Source: Flavobacteriales bacterium (GTDB lineage Bacteria; Bacteroidota; Bacteroidia; Flavobacteriales_F; PHOS-HE28). Taken from it: DNA of 64,000 nucleotides. A program made the translations under genes and the position numbers. The stretch lies in NCBI GenBank assembly GCA_016788205.1, contig JAEUTA010000006.1, forward strand, positions 62,001-126,000. The letters run 5' to 3'. The notes under the pieces were generated by a model. The model searched no databases, had not been told where the DNA came from, and was given only the letters and a program-made list of their open reading frames with translations. Positions 1 to 7,421 of the stretch are shown piece by piece; within the stretch, counting starts at the first letter, position 1; every line of letters starts with the position of its first letter.

Positions 1-1
1 T

Positions 2-319
2 GGCAAACCGGTCGAAGAGTACCTGCTCACCGAGCGTTTCAGCATCGCAGGCCTTCCCCACCTGCAAACGGATCGCTACAAGGCGCACCTCCGTGCCGTG
101 GAGATCGAGGACGAGGTCGCCCTGCGCAAACTGGTGAAGCGTATGGTGAACTACGGCTGGGTGGAGTACTTCCCCGATGACACCTTCCGCTTCCTGCGCC
201 CCTTCCACCGGGTGTTCGACAAGTGCCAGGAGATCAGCCTCGCCGCCGAACAGGAAACGCGCGGGGTTTTGGACGGTGCACCGCCGGAGAAGAAGGCCAT
301 CGACCCGGAGATGAATTGA
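2..319 (+). CDS. C-terminal part of a small protein upstream of an SMC-like ATPase (possible MukE/JetB-like subunit), 5' truncated
   Basis: An open frame enters from the left edge and ends at a TGA at 317-319; only the last 105 residues are visible. The piece is charged and includes a run with alternating aromatic and basic residues (WVEYFPDDTFRFLRPFHRVF) that looks like the end of a winged-helix domain. It is followed 153 bp later by an SMC/MukB-like ATPase on the same strand. In MukBEF, MksBEF and Wadjet systems a small winged-helix subunit (MukE, MksE or JetB) is encoded just before the SMC gene, so that role is inferred from position. No diagnostic motif proves it. A GTG at 98 could be an internal start, but the frame is open to base 2, so I treat the gene as cut by the window edge. 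Confidence 0.5.
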   Translation, partial: GKPVEEYLLTERFSIAGLPHLQTDRYKAHLRAVEIEDEVALRKLVKRMVNYGWVEYFPDDTFRFLRPFHRVFDKCQEISLAAEQETRGVLDGAPPEKKAIDPEMN

Positions 320-326
320 GCACATA

Positions 327-459
327 GCCGCAGACACGCGGAGACGGAGAGAACCCCAACGTAGAACTACGCAAGACGGCAAACGACCAAGGCGATGCAA
401 CGAATAGGCGATCATCATGAAGCAGTACGGACTGCTCAGCGCCTCTGCGTCTCTGCGGC
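327..459. repeat. Imperfect inverted repeat between the small gene and the SMC-like gene
   Basis: The 19-mer at 327-345 (GCCGCAGACACGCGGAGAC) and the reverse complement of 441-459 (GCCGCAGAGACGCAGAGGC) match at 16 of 19 positions by my count. They bracket most of the 153 bp intergenic region. A short perfect hairpin, AGCAGT-acgg-ACTGCT, lies just inside the right arm. The motif resembles the dispersed CGCAGAGACGCAGAG-type intergenic repeats seen in many environmental genomes; that resemblance is from memory. Confidence 0.5.
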
Positions 460-472
460 GAACTGATATCAC

Positions 473-3193
473 ATGCAACTAGGACCGACCAAACTCATCG
501 CCATCCGCAGCGGCAGCTACGATTACGCCGAAGTGGAGCTGAGCGATTCGCTGCAACTCGTAGGGCCGAACAACGCGGGTAAGACCACGTTGATCAACAC
601 CCTGCAATTCCTCTACCTGGACAACCGGAACCAGATGGTCTTCGGCGACCACGATTCGGAGGCCACACGCGAGTACTACTTCCCCGACCACTACAGCTAC
701 CTGCTGTTCGAGTGCAACGGACCCGGTGGCTCGTACATCCTCGGCTGGCGCGGACAGGGCAAGGCCAGCGGTGGCGACCCCGTGCGTTTCACCTACGACG
801 GCACTTACGACATCACCGACTACATGGACGGTGATCGCGTGGCCGACCCGAAGAACGTGCTGGCCAAACTCGCCGAGCGCAACTACCGCGAGATGAAGGA
901 TGCCGCCGCGCACCGCGAAGCATTGCTGGTGGCGACGAAAGGTGACAGCAACGGCATGGGCATCGTCCACCTCACGGAGAACGACCGGTATGCACACTTC
1001 AAAGAGGTGTTGAAGAACCTGCTCAGCCTGCGCAGCATCGACCAGCACGAGATGAAGCGCAGCCTGCTCATGCTCGCTGGCATTCCGCCGAGCCGCCCCG
1101 CGTTGGAAGCGAACCGCTTGATGACGGAAGAGTTCGAGCGCATCCGCGACCGTCGCGTGAAACTGAACACGCTGAAGGCCGAGAAGGAACGCCTGGAGAA
1201 GTACGTGGCCATGAGCGATGTGCGCATGGGCTTGGAAGGTCGCCTCGCCACGGTCTACAACGACCTGATGGAGAAGCGCCGCAAGGCCCACGACCACAAC
1301 AAGCACGTGAAAGAGGCCATCGTGGCCAAGCAGGAAGCGCTGGAGAAAGAGAAGCACAGCACGGCGGAGATCCTCAAGGACTTCGACGACCGCATCGCTG
1401 AACTGGCCGGTAACAAAGGCCGCGTGGAAGGTGACTTGGCACGTATCGCCGAACTGAGCAAAGGCCTCGGCGATTTCGTGGAGAGCCTGGAGCGCGAAGC
1501 GTTGAGCAACGCCAAGGAGCGCCTCACCGCACTGGACCGTCGCTTGGGCAATGCCGAGGAGGCGGACCGACAGCGCACGGCACGCAGCCTGGCGGAAGTG
1601 ACCGGTCGCGTGGCGAACACCGAGCGCGCCATCGCCAACTTCGACAAGGCCCTCATCACCGAACTGCGCTCCACACTGAGCGAAGAGCAGGTGCATGGCC
1701 TTTCCAAGCTCTTCAACCTGGACCTGCTGAAACTCCCCGTGGAGAAGGGCGGCATCGAGCTGAAGAAGCGCAAGGAGGTGGACAAGCTGTTGAAGGCCAT
1801 CGCCGAGAACATCACCAACGACACGTACGCCGACTCGTTGATGAGCTTCCCGCTGCCGGACAACAGCCACGCGTGGAAAGAGCTCGTTGATGTGAAGGCT
1901 CTGAAGAAGTCGCTCACCGACCTGAAGGCCGAGCAGACGCGTCTGTCCCAGTTGATGGAGGCCATCGAGAACCGCGAACACCTGGCCAAGGACCGCGCGA
2001 AGACGCAGGCCGAAGTGGACGAACACCTGCGCAAACTGGCGCGTTGGGAGCGTCTCCAGATCGAGAAGCAGGACGAGGCGGGCTTCCAGAAGCAGCTGGC
2101 CGAAGTGACCAAGGAGAAGACCACCGCCGACCGCCAGCGCAAAGAGGTACGCGACAAATTGGAGGAGATCGGTGTGAAGCTGTTCGAGCAGCGCACCGCC
2201 TTGAACAAGGAGGACGAACGCTTCAACCGCCTGCTGCACCTGCTGGAACAGTGCATTCCGCCACCCGACCTGGAGGCGAAAGGCAAAGAGCTCATCAGCG
2301 TGCCGAACGACGCCGAGGACGCCATCGAACTCTACCGCAAGCTCACCCTGGAACACAACAGCATGAGCCGCGAGATGGACCAGCTGCGTTCCAAGATCGA
2401 GCAGGTGCTCAAGAGCGACATCATCGGACCCAACGAACTGGAAACGGTGCGCTTGATCCGCGAGCAGATCGAAGGCCTGCCAACGTTCGAAGAAGCGCTG
2501 CGCAAGGATTGGGACACCTACCTGCACCAACTGCGCGCCAACTTCGCCCAGGTGCTCAACGGCCTCAACGACATCAAGGTGGCCGCCGACCGGTTGAACC
2601 GCCGCTTCACCAACGTGAGCGTCTCCAACCTCGAGAGCCTGAAGATGGAGGTGATGGACCAGAACGACCTGGTGGGCGCCCTCAAGGAACTCGCCGAGAC
2701 CGACCACACCGGCCTCTTCGACGACAGCCGCAAGCTGGACGCCGCCTACCAGAGCTTCCGCAACAAGTTGAGCGAGCGCATCACGCTCAACTACGGCGAC
2801 CTCTTCACCCTGCGCTTCACTGTGAGCACGCGCGCGGGCCGCACCCACAGCTACGATAACCTGCAAGTGGAATCGCACGGTACGGCCATCACCATCAAGG
2901 TGCTGTTCAACCTGTTGATCCTGCGCAGCATGTTGAAAGAGGATCCGAAGCAGAACACCCCGCTGAGCCGCGTGCCCTTCTTCCTGGACGAGGTGCACTC
3001 CTTGGATGCCATCAACCGCAAAGCCGTGCTCAGCATGGCGAAAGACCTCGGCTTCATGGCCATCACCGCCGCACCGGAACCGGTGAGCGAAGTGGACAGC
3101 CTCTACTTCCTGCGCCCCAAGAACGGCCGCCTGGTATTGCGCAACGAACTGCGCATCGGCGTGAAGTTCGACGAGCAGATGGCCGAGGCCTAG
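473..3193 (+). CDS. SMC/MukB-like coiled-coil ATPase (MksB/JetC-type)
   Basis: This 906-residue protein is laid out as an SMC-type ATPase. A Walker A motif, GPNNAGKT, lies at residues 31-38 near the N-terminus. Long heptad-rich, Lys/Glu-rich coiled coils follow from about 200 to 340 and 460 to 720. A C-terminal ATPase half carries a Walker B-like strand (FFLDEV, about residues 836-841). The segment ESHGTAITIKVL near residue 800 sits where SMC proteins have their signature and resembles the MukB-type STGEAIGTG region more than the canonical LSGG. It is short for the family (MksB/JetC about 1,100, MukB about 1,480). Known roles are chromosome organisation (MukB, MksB) or plasmid restriction (Wadjet JetC). 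Only one possible partner is visible and no JetD-like nuclease follows, so I cannot choose between them. A strong terminator follows the stop, and a copy of this gene's 3' end occurs again at 5190-5353. Confidence 0.7.
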   Translation: MQLGPTKLIAIRSGSYDYAEVELSDSLQLVGPNNAGKTTLINTLQFLYLDNRNQMVFGDHDSEATREYYFPDHYSYLLFECNGPGGSYILGWRGQGKASGGDPVRFTYDGTYDITDYMDGDRVADPKNVLAKLAERNYREMKDAAAHREALLVATKGDSNGMGIVHLTENDRYAHFKEVLKNLLSLRSIDQHEMKRSLLMLAGIPPSRPALEANRLMTEEFERIRDRRVKLNTLKAEKERLEKYVAMSDVRMGLEGRLATVYNDLMEKRRKAHDHNKHVKEAIVAKQEALEKEKHSTAEILKDFDDRIAELAGNKGRVEGDLARIAELSKGLGDFVESLEREALSNAKERLTALDRRLGNAEEADRQRTARSLAEVTGRVANTERAIANFDKALITELRSTLSEEQVHGLSKLFNLDLLKLPVEKGGIELKKRKEVDKLLKAIAENITNDTYADSLMSFPLPDNSHAWKELVDVKALKKSLTDLKAEQTRLSQLMEAIENREHLAKDRAKTQAEVDEHLRKLARWERLQIEKQDEAGFQKQLAEVTKEKTTADRQRKEVRDKLEEIGVKLFEQRTALNKEDERFNRLLHLLEQCIPPPDLEAKGKELISVPNDAEDAIELYRKLTLEHNSMSREMDQLRSKIEQVLKSDIIGPNELETVRLIREQIEGLPTFEEALRKDWDTYLHQLRANFAQVLNGLNDIKVAADRLNRRFTNVSVSNLESLKMEVMDQNDLVGALKELAETDHTGLFDDSRKLDAAYQSFRNKLSERITLNYGDLFTLRFTVSTRAGRTHSYDNLQVESHGTAITIKVLFNLLILRSMLKEDPKQNTPLSRVPFFLDEVHSLDAINRKAVLSMAKDLGFMAITAAPEPVSEVDSLYFLRPKNGRLVLRNELRIGVKFDEQMAEA

Positions 3194-3215
3194 GCATTGA
3201 CCCGCCAACACGCGA

Positions 3216-3242
3216 CAAGCCCCGGTGATGAGCCGGGGCTTG
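3216..3242 (+). terminator. Hairpin terminator after the SMC-like gene
   Basis: CAAGCCCCGG (3216-3225), a 7-nt loop, then CCGGGGCTTG (3233-3242) form a perfect 10-bp stem 23 bp after the stop codon, followed by TTGCGTT. The same hairpin recurs in the duplicated segment at 5323-5349. Confidence 0.8.
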
Positions 3243-3510
3243 TTGCGTTCGGGTGTTGGGGCCCGCGCACCTGGCAGCCAAGAATGTCCTCACCTTGCTC
3301 GCCGGGCTAACAGTCGTCTCAGCTTGGGCGTTCACACGAAAGCAGTGGGTGGAGCATGGGGCGAAGTTGTTACGAACTACTGTTCTTGGTGGTGGCCTGC
3401 AACCGCCACCCAGTATGCCCATATCGCTTCCATATCCAACCAGCGTTCGGTCAACCTCCCCGCGATCGGCCGAGGACCGCTGAAGCACGATCGACCGGTG
3501 AGCAGCCGCC

Positions 3511-5100
3511 CTACCTGAGCAAGGCGATGCGCATTGTCCTGCGTTCTTCGCCTCGAGTCAGTGTTGCCAGCACCAGGCCTGCCGCCAGCGCATCGGGCAC
3601 GGCCATCGTGTTGCTAGTGCTTCCAGTGGCCAATCGCTTGCCTACAGCATCCGTCAGTTCCACCTGCCAGAGTGAGCCCTCGAAGCCCTTGAAGCGGATC
3701 TGTTGCTGTGCAGGATCGTAGTAAAGGGTGCCCTGCCCTTCCGTTGTACCCATGGCGACGGAGGTCGACAGGTCCGCATCCAAGCGGCCCACCCATAGGT
3801 CGGGGGTACCCACCCCGGTAAGCGCATGCGCGCCCAGTTGCATATCGGCGCCGTTCACACCCGCCACGAAGAGCGCACCAACTGCGTTGTAGGCGACGGC
3901 ATAGCCCCGGTCGCCACCGGTGCCACCGGCGCCCAAAGCGCCAAGCACTTCACCCGCTGTGCTGTACTCCAGCACATGGATCTCGTTCTGCGCGTTCGGC
4001 GGTGCAGGCAGCGTAATGCCTCCGATGGTGGGCGTGTTGAAGGCATAGCTGCCCGTTATGGCCAACCTTTCGCCAGTGGCGTTCATGGCCATGGCATACA
4101 CTTCCATATAGGCCACCGAACCCATTTGCACGGCCCACAGCCATTGGCCGTTGCCATCCAATTTGGCCAACCACCCATCGTTGTTGCTGCCGGTGGCCGT
4201 AAGGGAAGTGGTGCCGAAGTCGGCCGTGTTGCGAAAGGTGCCCGCCACATACACATCGCCCACAGCATCGGCGCATACGGCAAAACCCTTGTCCCAGTGG
4301 CTGCCACCGGCCTGCGCCACCCACTGCCACTGGCCAACTGCTGAAAGCCGCGCCACGAAAGCATCGTAATAGATGCCGCCCACTACCACGCTATGCGTAC
4401 CGAAGGTACCGGTGCCATAGCAGCGTCCCGTTACCACCAGGTCGCCGCTGGGCAGCACGTCCATGCCATAGAGATCCACCGAACTGCCGGTGGTAGTGGC
4501 CACGGCCTGCCAGCTTTGTTGGCCCTGCCCGGTAAGACGATACACCGCCAGACCAGTGCCATAGCTACAACCCAGCAGCACGTTGTCGTTCGCATCCACT
4601 TCCACGTGGAACCCGGAGGTGCTTACTGCGCCAGCTATGCCACTTACCCAGCTCCATTGCCCGGTGGCCGAAACACCGGCCACGAAGGCCTGTGTGCCGA
4701 ACTGCTGCCCCGCCAGTGTATGCGTACCGAACTGCACCGTACCGCCGTTGTGCTCCACCGTGCCGCACACCACCAGTTCGCCGGTGCTGCGGTAGGCCAC
4801 ATCATACACGTACACGTTGCCGGTGTGGTGCGCCATGGCCGTCCACAACACGCTGCCGTCATCCGGGTCAAGTTCCTGCACGAAGCCATCGGACTCCCCT
4901 ATGCTGGTGAGCGTAGCACCGTTCGCATCCAACGTGTTCGAGAAGCTCCCGTACACATGCACGGCACCACCGGGCGCCACGGCGACATAGGCCTCTTCAT
5001 ACCCAACGCTGCCCGCCCCCCAGGCCCAGGACCAAGTGCGTGTTTGTGCATCCATCTGCAGGCCGCAGGTAAGAGACAGCAGGGCTAGCAGGAGTTTCAT
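3511..5100 (-). CDS. Secreted beta-propeller-like (SBBP-type) protein with degenerate T9SS-like tail
   Basis: About 529 residues starting MKLLLALLSL, a clear signal peptide; an ATG three codons upstream (5109) is also possible. The body repeats units of the form G-x-x-x-W-x-W-x-x-x-G, with FGT followed by an L/V-rich strand about every 60 residues (FGTHTLAG, FGTHSVVV, FGTTSLTA, LGAHALTG). This is typical of SBBP-like beta-propeller proteins exported by Bacteroidota. The last 75 residues look like a T9SS type A sorting domain (LTDAVGKRLATGSTSN, ending RTMRIALLR), although the usual PNP motif is absent. The gene is antisense to its neighbours. It lies entirely between the two copies of the SMC 3' end, which suggests it arrived with the duplication or insertion event. 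Its function is unknown; such proteins are usually surface-bound or secreted. Confidence 0.7.
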   Translation of the reverse strand: MKLLLALLSLTCGLQMDAQTRTWSWAWGAGSVGYEEAYVAVAPGGAVHVYGSFSNTLDANGATLTSIGESDGFVQELDPDDGSVLWTAMAHHTGNVYVYDVAYRSTGELVVCGTVEHNGGTVQFGTHTLAGQQFGTQAFVAGVSATGQWSWVSGIAGAVSTSGFHVEVDANDNVLLGCSYGTGLAVYRLTGQGQQSWQAVATTTGSSVDLYGMDVLPSGDLVVTGRCYGTGTFGTHSVVVGGIYYDAFVARLSAVGQWQWVAQAGGSHWDKGFAVCADAVGDVYVAGTFRNTADFGTTSLTATGSNNDGWLAKLDGNGQWLWAVQMGSVAYMEVYAMAMNATGERLAITGSYAFNTPTIGGITLPAPPNAQNEIHVLEYSTAGEVLGALGAGGTGGDRGYAVAYNAVGALFVAGVNGADMQLGAHALTGVGTPDLWVGRLDADLSTSVAMGTTEGQGTLYYDPAQQQIRFKGFEGSLWQVELTDAVGKRLATGSTSNTMAVPDALAAGLVLATLTRGEERRTMRIALLR

Positions 5101-5189
5101 GGGGCGCATGAGCGTTACGTAGACGATAGCGATAAACGGCAGTTGCCTTCGGTTCGGGATGACCCCGGGGAGGCTTCAGCAGGGGCGCT

Positions 5190-5302
5190 GGTGAGCGAAG
5201 TGGACAGCCTCTACTTCCTGCGCGCCAAGAACGGCCGCCTGATGCTGCGCAACGAACTGCGCATCGGCGTGAAGTTCGACGAGCAGCTGGCCGAGGCCTA
5301 GG
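5190..5302 (+). pseudogene. Duplicated 3' remnant of the SMC-like ATPase gene
   Basis: Bases 5190-5353 match 3082-3246, covering the last 37 codons of the SMC gene, its TAG stop, the spacer and the terminator. By my alignment there are seven substitutions and one single-base deletion over 165 bp, about 95% identity. The reading frame of the coding part is kept (SEVDSLYFLRAKNGRLMLRN, then the tail to LAEA), but the rest of the gene is absent: unrelated sequence lies upstream of 5190, and the minus-strand gene starts at 5100. It is therefore a gene fragment left by a partial duplication or recombination, not a working gene. Confidence 0.85.
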
Positions 5303-5322
5303 CATTGACCCGCCGACACGCG

Positions 5323-5349
5323 CAAGCCCCGGTGATGAACCGGGGCTTG
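5323..5349 (+). terminator. Duplicated hairpin terminator
   Basis: CAAGCCCCGG (5323-5332), loop TGATGAA, CCGGGGCTTG (5340-5349). The stem is perfect and identical to the one at 3216-3242; the loop differs by one base. It belongs to the duplicated remnant. Confidence 0.75.
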
Positions 5350-5353
5350 TTGC

Positions 5354-5652
5354 ATGTGCGCCGCGTATCAGATGTCCAGAGCATCACGACGCAACGGAAC
5401 TATCGTTCCCCGCACCTCCCCGCGTCCGCCAGAGCACCACGCACAGGAGGCCCGCCAACGTTGGGCACCCTTTCCCGCACACGGCAAAAGCAGCGTCACT
5501 CAGGCGTTGCGCGATGCAAGGGCGTTCGTGCGGCAACGCGGCGCGCGAGCGCGTTGTACCAGCTGGAACTATCGTTATGCGCCCAACACCGCCATTCAGG
5601 GTTTTCCGGTATTGCTCGCCGCGAGCTCAGCACGTCCCTTTGCGCAAGGTCA
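5354..5652. other. Intergenic stretch of about 300 bases without a recognisable gene
   Basis: I see no convincing protein, RNA gene or repeat here. Open frames exist on both strands but have arginine/alanine/proline-rich shadow composition. The right end contains a possible promoter for the following gene. Confidence 0.5.
5612..5642 (+). promoter_or_regulatory. Possible Bacteroidota-type promoter
   Basis: TTG (5612-5614), a 20-base spacer, then TCCCTTTG (5635-5642) resemble the -33/-7 arrangement TTTG-N19-21-TAnnTTTG, with one mismatch in the -7 box. It would give a very short leader before the ATG at 5653. Confidence 0.3.
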
Positions 5653-7026
5653 ATGAACATGCGCCTGCGCCATTTTCCCCCGCTGCTGCTTGCCATCCTC
5701 CTAGGGGGCACGCAACTGCGCGCCCAGGTAACACCTGCCGCCTTCGCCACGAAGTTGCCGGACTCGCTGGTGTTCGTATCGGCCACCGCTACCAACCACG
5801 CCACCGTGGTATGGCATCCGGTCCGGCAGCGATACTACTCGTTACGGATCGGGAGTACCGCATTCCCCCTGGAGACCTGGCTGCCCACCGGTGGCCTATC
5901 CATTGCGCAGACCACCTGCGGCATCGACTCGCGTGGCCTGTGGTACAACCCGGGCACGGGGCAGGTGGAGCGCAACTGCTTGAACGCGCTCGGCTGGGCC
6001 ACTGTGGACATCGATGCCAGCAGCAATGCACTAAGCACCTACACCCAGCTGTTCACGGGCATGAACCAGCCCAACGGGCAATCGATCGGATCATATGACC
6101 CCGTGCTGGACCAGGTGGTCTTCTACAACGCGGGCAACGCATACTTCTATGCACGGGCCACCGGGTTGCTCGTACAGACCCTTCCGCTCACCGGTGCAAC
6201 GTTCACCAACGTTACCCTCTATAGCGTGGGATGGACCGGGCGTGCCGGATACGAGATCCTGCTGGTGGACTACGTCACGAAACAAGCACTGCTCTTCAAC
6301 CGGGCCACCGGTGCGTTCTCCGGCATGAGCCAACTACCGGCCGCCACCGCAACGCACAGCCAATTCAGGTTCTCCTACACCAACAACCGCCTCTGGTTCT
6401 TCAACTCGACCTTGCGGAAATGGAACGCCTACTGCATCTGGGAACAGGCCTGCAACGCCACCCTACCGGTGGAACTGCTGCACGTGAACGCCATGTGCAG
6501 CGGCGAGGCCGTGGAGGTGCAGTGGGCCACGGGCAGCGAACGCAACAGCAGCCACTTCGAGGTGGAGCGCAGCACGGACACCGGAACGTGGGAGACCATC
6601 GGCCGCGTGGAGGCCGCCAATAGCAGCGTGCAACGGCTGGACTACAGCTACCACGATGCCGCGCCGCCCCACACCGCCACGCTGTATTACCGCCTGCGGC
6701 AGGTGGACCGCGACGGCACGTACGAACGCTTCGGACCGGTGGCCGTAGAGCCATGCCACCGCACCAAGGCCACCCTCATCGCCTACCCCAACCCTTCCAC
6801 GGGCAGCGTGAACATGCGCCTGGTGGTGCCCACGGATGAGCCGCACACCCTGGAACTGCACGATGTGGCTGGCCGCCTCGCACACGCGGAGGCCGCCCTG
6901 CCCGTGGGCGGCACGCTGGTGCACACGCTGCAACTCCATGCGCTGGGCACGGGTGCCTACACGCTCACCGTGCGCCGGCGCGATGGCGCGGCCCTGGCCC
7001 AGACCACCGTGGTCAAGGTGCCGTAG
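5653..7026 (+). CDS. Secreted protein with T9SS type A sorting domain
   Basis: A 457-residue protein beginning MNMRLRHFPPLLLAILL, a signal peptide ending near QLRAQ; I chose this ATG because the frame upstream is non-signal-like shadow sequence. Residues about 25-270 form a beta-rich region with Trp/Tyr/Gly motifs, probably propeller-like strands; I do not recognise the family. Residues about 275-365 resemble a fibronectin/Ig-like module common before T9SS domains (VEVQWATGSERNSSHFEVER, then YYRLRQVDRDG). The C-terminus is a standard T9SS type A domain: AYPNPSTGSVNM, LHDVAGRL, GAYTLTVRR. It should be exported by Sec, moved across the outer membrane by T9SS and anchored or released. The molecular function is unknown. 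Confidence 0.75.
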   Translation: MNMRLRHFPPLLLAILLGGTQLRAQVTPAAFATKLPDSLVFVSATATNHATVVWHPVRQRYYSLRIGSTAFPLETWLPTGGLSIAQTTCGIDSRGLWYNPGTGQVERNCLNALGWATVDIDASSNALSTYTQLFTGMNQPNGQSIGSYDPVLDQVVFYNAGNAYFYARATGLLVQTLPLTGATFTNVTLYSVGWTGRAGYEILLVDYVTKQALLFNRATGAFSGMSQLPAATATHSQFRFSYTNNRLWFFNSTLRKWNAYCIWEQACNATLPVELLHVNAMCSGEAVEVQWATGSERNSSHFEVERSTDTGTWETIGRVEAANSSVQRLDYSYHDAAPPHTATLYYRLRQVDRDGTYERFGPVAVEPCHRTKATLIAYPNPSTGSVNMRLVVPTDEPHTLELHDVAGRLAHAEAALPVGGTLVHTLQLHALGTGAYTLTVRRRDGAALAQTTVVKVP

Positions 7027-7028
7027 TT

Positions 7029-7340
7029 CTACCCCGCGGCCAGTGCGCGCGTCTCCGCCTGGTCCAGGAACAAGCGGTACTTCTCCTTCTTCACCGGACC
7101 CAGCCGGTCGTAGAAACGCACGGCGTCCACATTGAAGGAGGGCGTCTGCCATTGCATGCGCTGCTCGCCTTGTTGCGATGCCTGCTGCGCGATGGTGCGC
7201 ATCAACTGCCGACCGATGCCGTTGTTGCGCGCTTCGGGGCGCAGGAACTGGCGATCCATGTGCATGTAGTACGCGGCATCCCACGTGGAGCACTCCACCG
7301 CGAAGGTGGCATAGCCCACCAGGCGCGCACCCTGCGCCGT
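7029..7340 (-). pseudogene. N-terminally truncated GNAT acetyltransferase
   Basis: Read on the minus strand, this frame encodes GARLVGYATF followed by RPEARNNGIGRQLM and FNVDAVRFYDRLG. These are the beta-4 strand, the acetyl-CoA-binding motif A (R/Q-x-x-G-x-G/A) and the C-terminal half of a GNAT fold. A normal family member has 140-170 residues; only about 100 are present, and an in-frame TGA at 7341-7343 closes the frame just before the LVGYA strand. The region upstream codes for nothing like the missing N-terminal half in any frame. A GTG at 7319 could start a 96-residue peptide, but it would lack the first half of the fold. It converges on the upstream gene with a 2-bp gap and lies head to head with the MuiA-like gene. 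Confidence 0.65.
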
Positions 7341-7421
7341 TCATCCAGCGCGCAGCACCGTTCCCCGGTCACACCTGTGCGATCGGGCGGACGTGTGCAT
7401 CTCCTCTAAAACACCACGCAC

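Noticed and set aside
479..3211. 910-codon open frame antisense to the SMC-like gene
   Set aside because: It is an exact shadow of the plus-strand gene; composition is rich in His/Val/Leu/Gln runs with no domain pattern, whereas the plus strand has Walker motifs and coiled coils.
3247..3510. Small open frames on both strands between the terminator and the secreted gene
   Set aside because: Overlapping short frames with Arg/Pro/Ala-rich composition and no conserved start or motif; nothing supports a gene.
5305..5652. N-terminal extension of the T9SS protein at 5653
   Set aside because: The frame is open, but it starts inside the duplicated SMC remnant, reads as shadow sequence, and a proper signal peptide begins at 5653.
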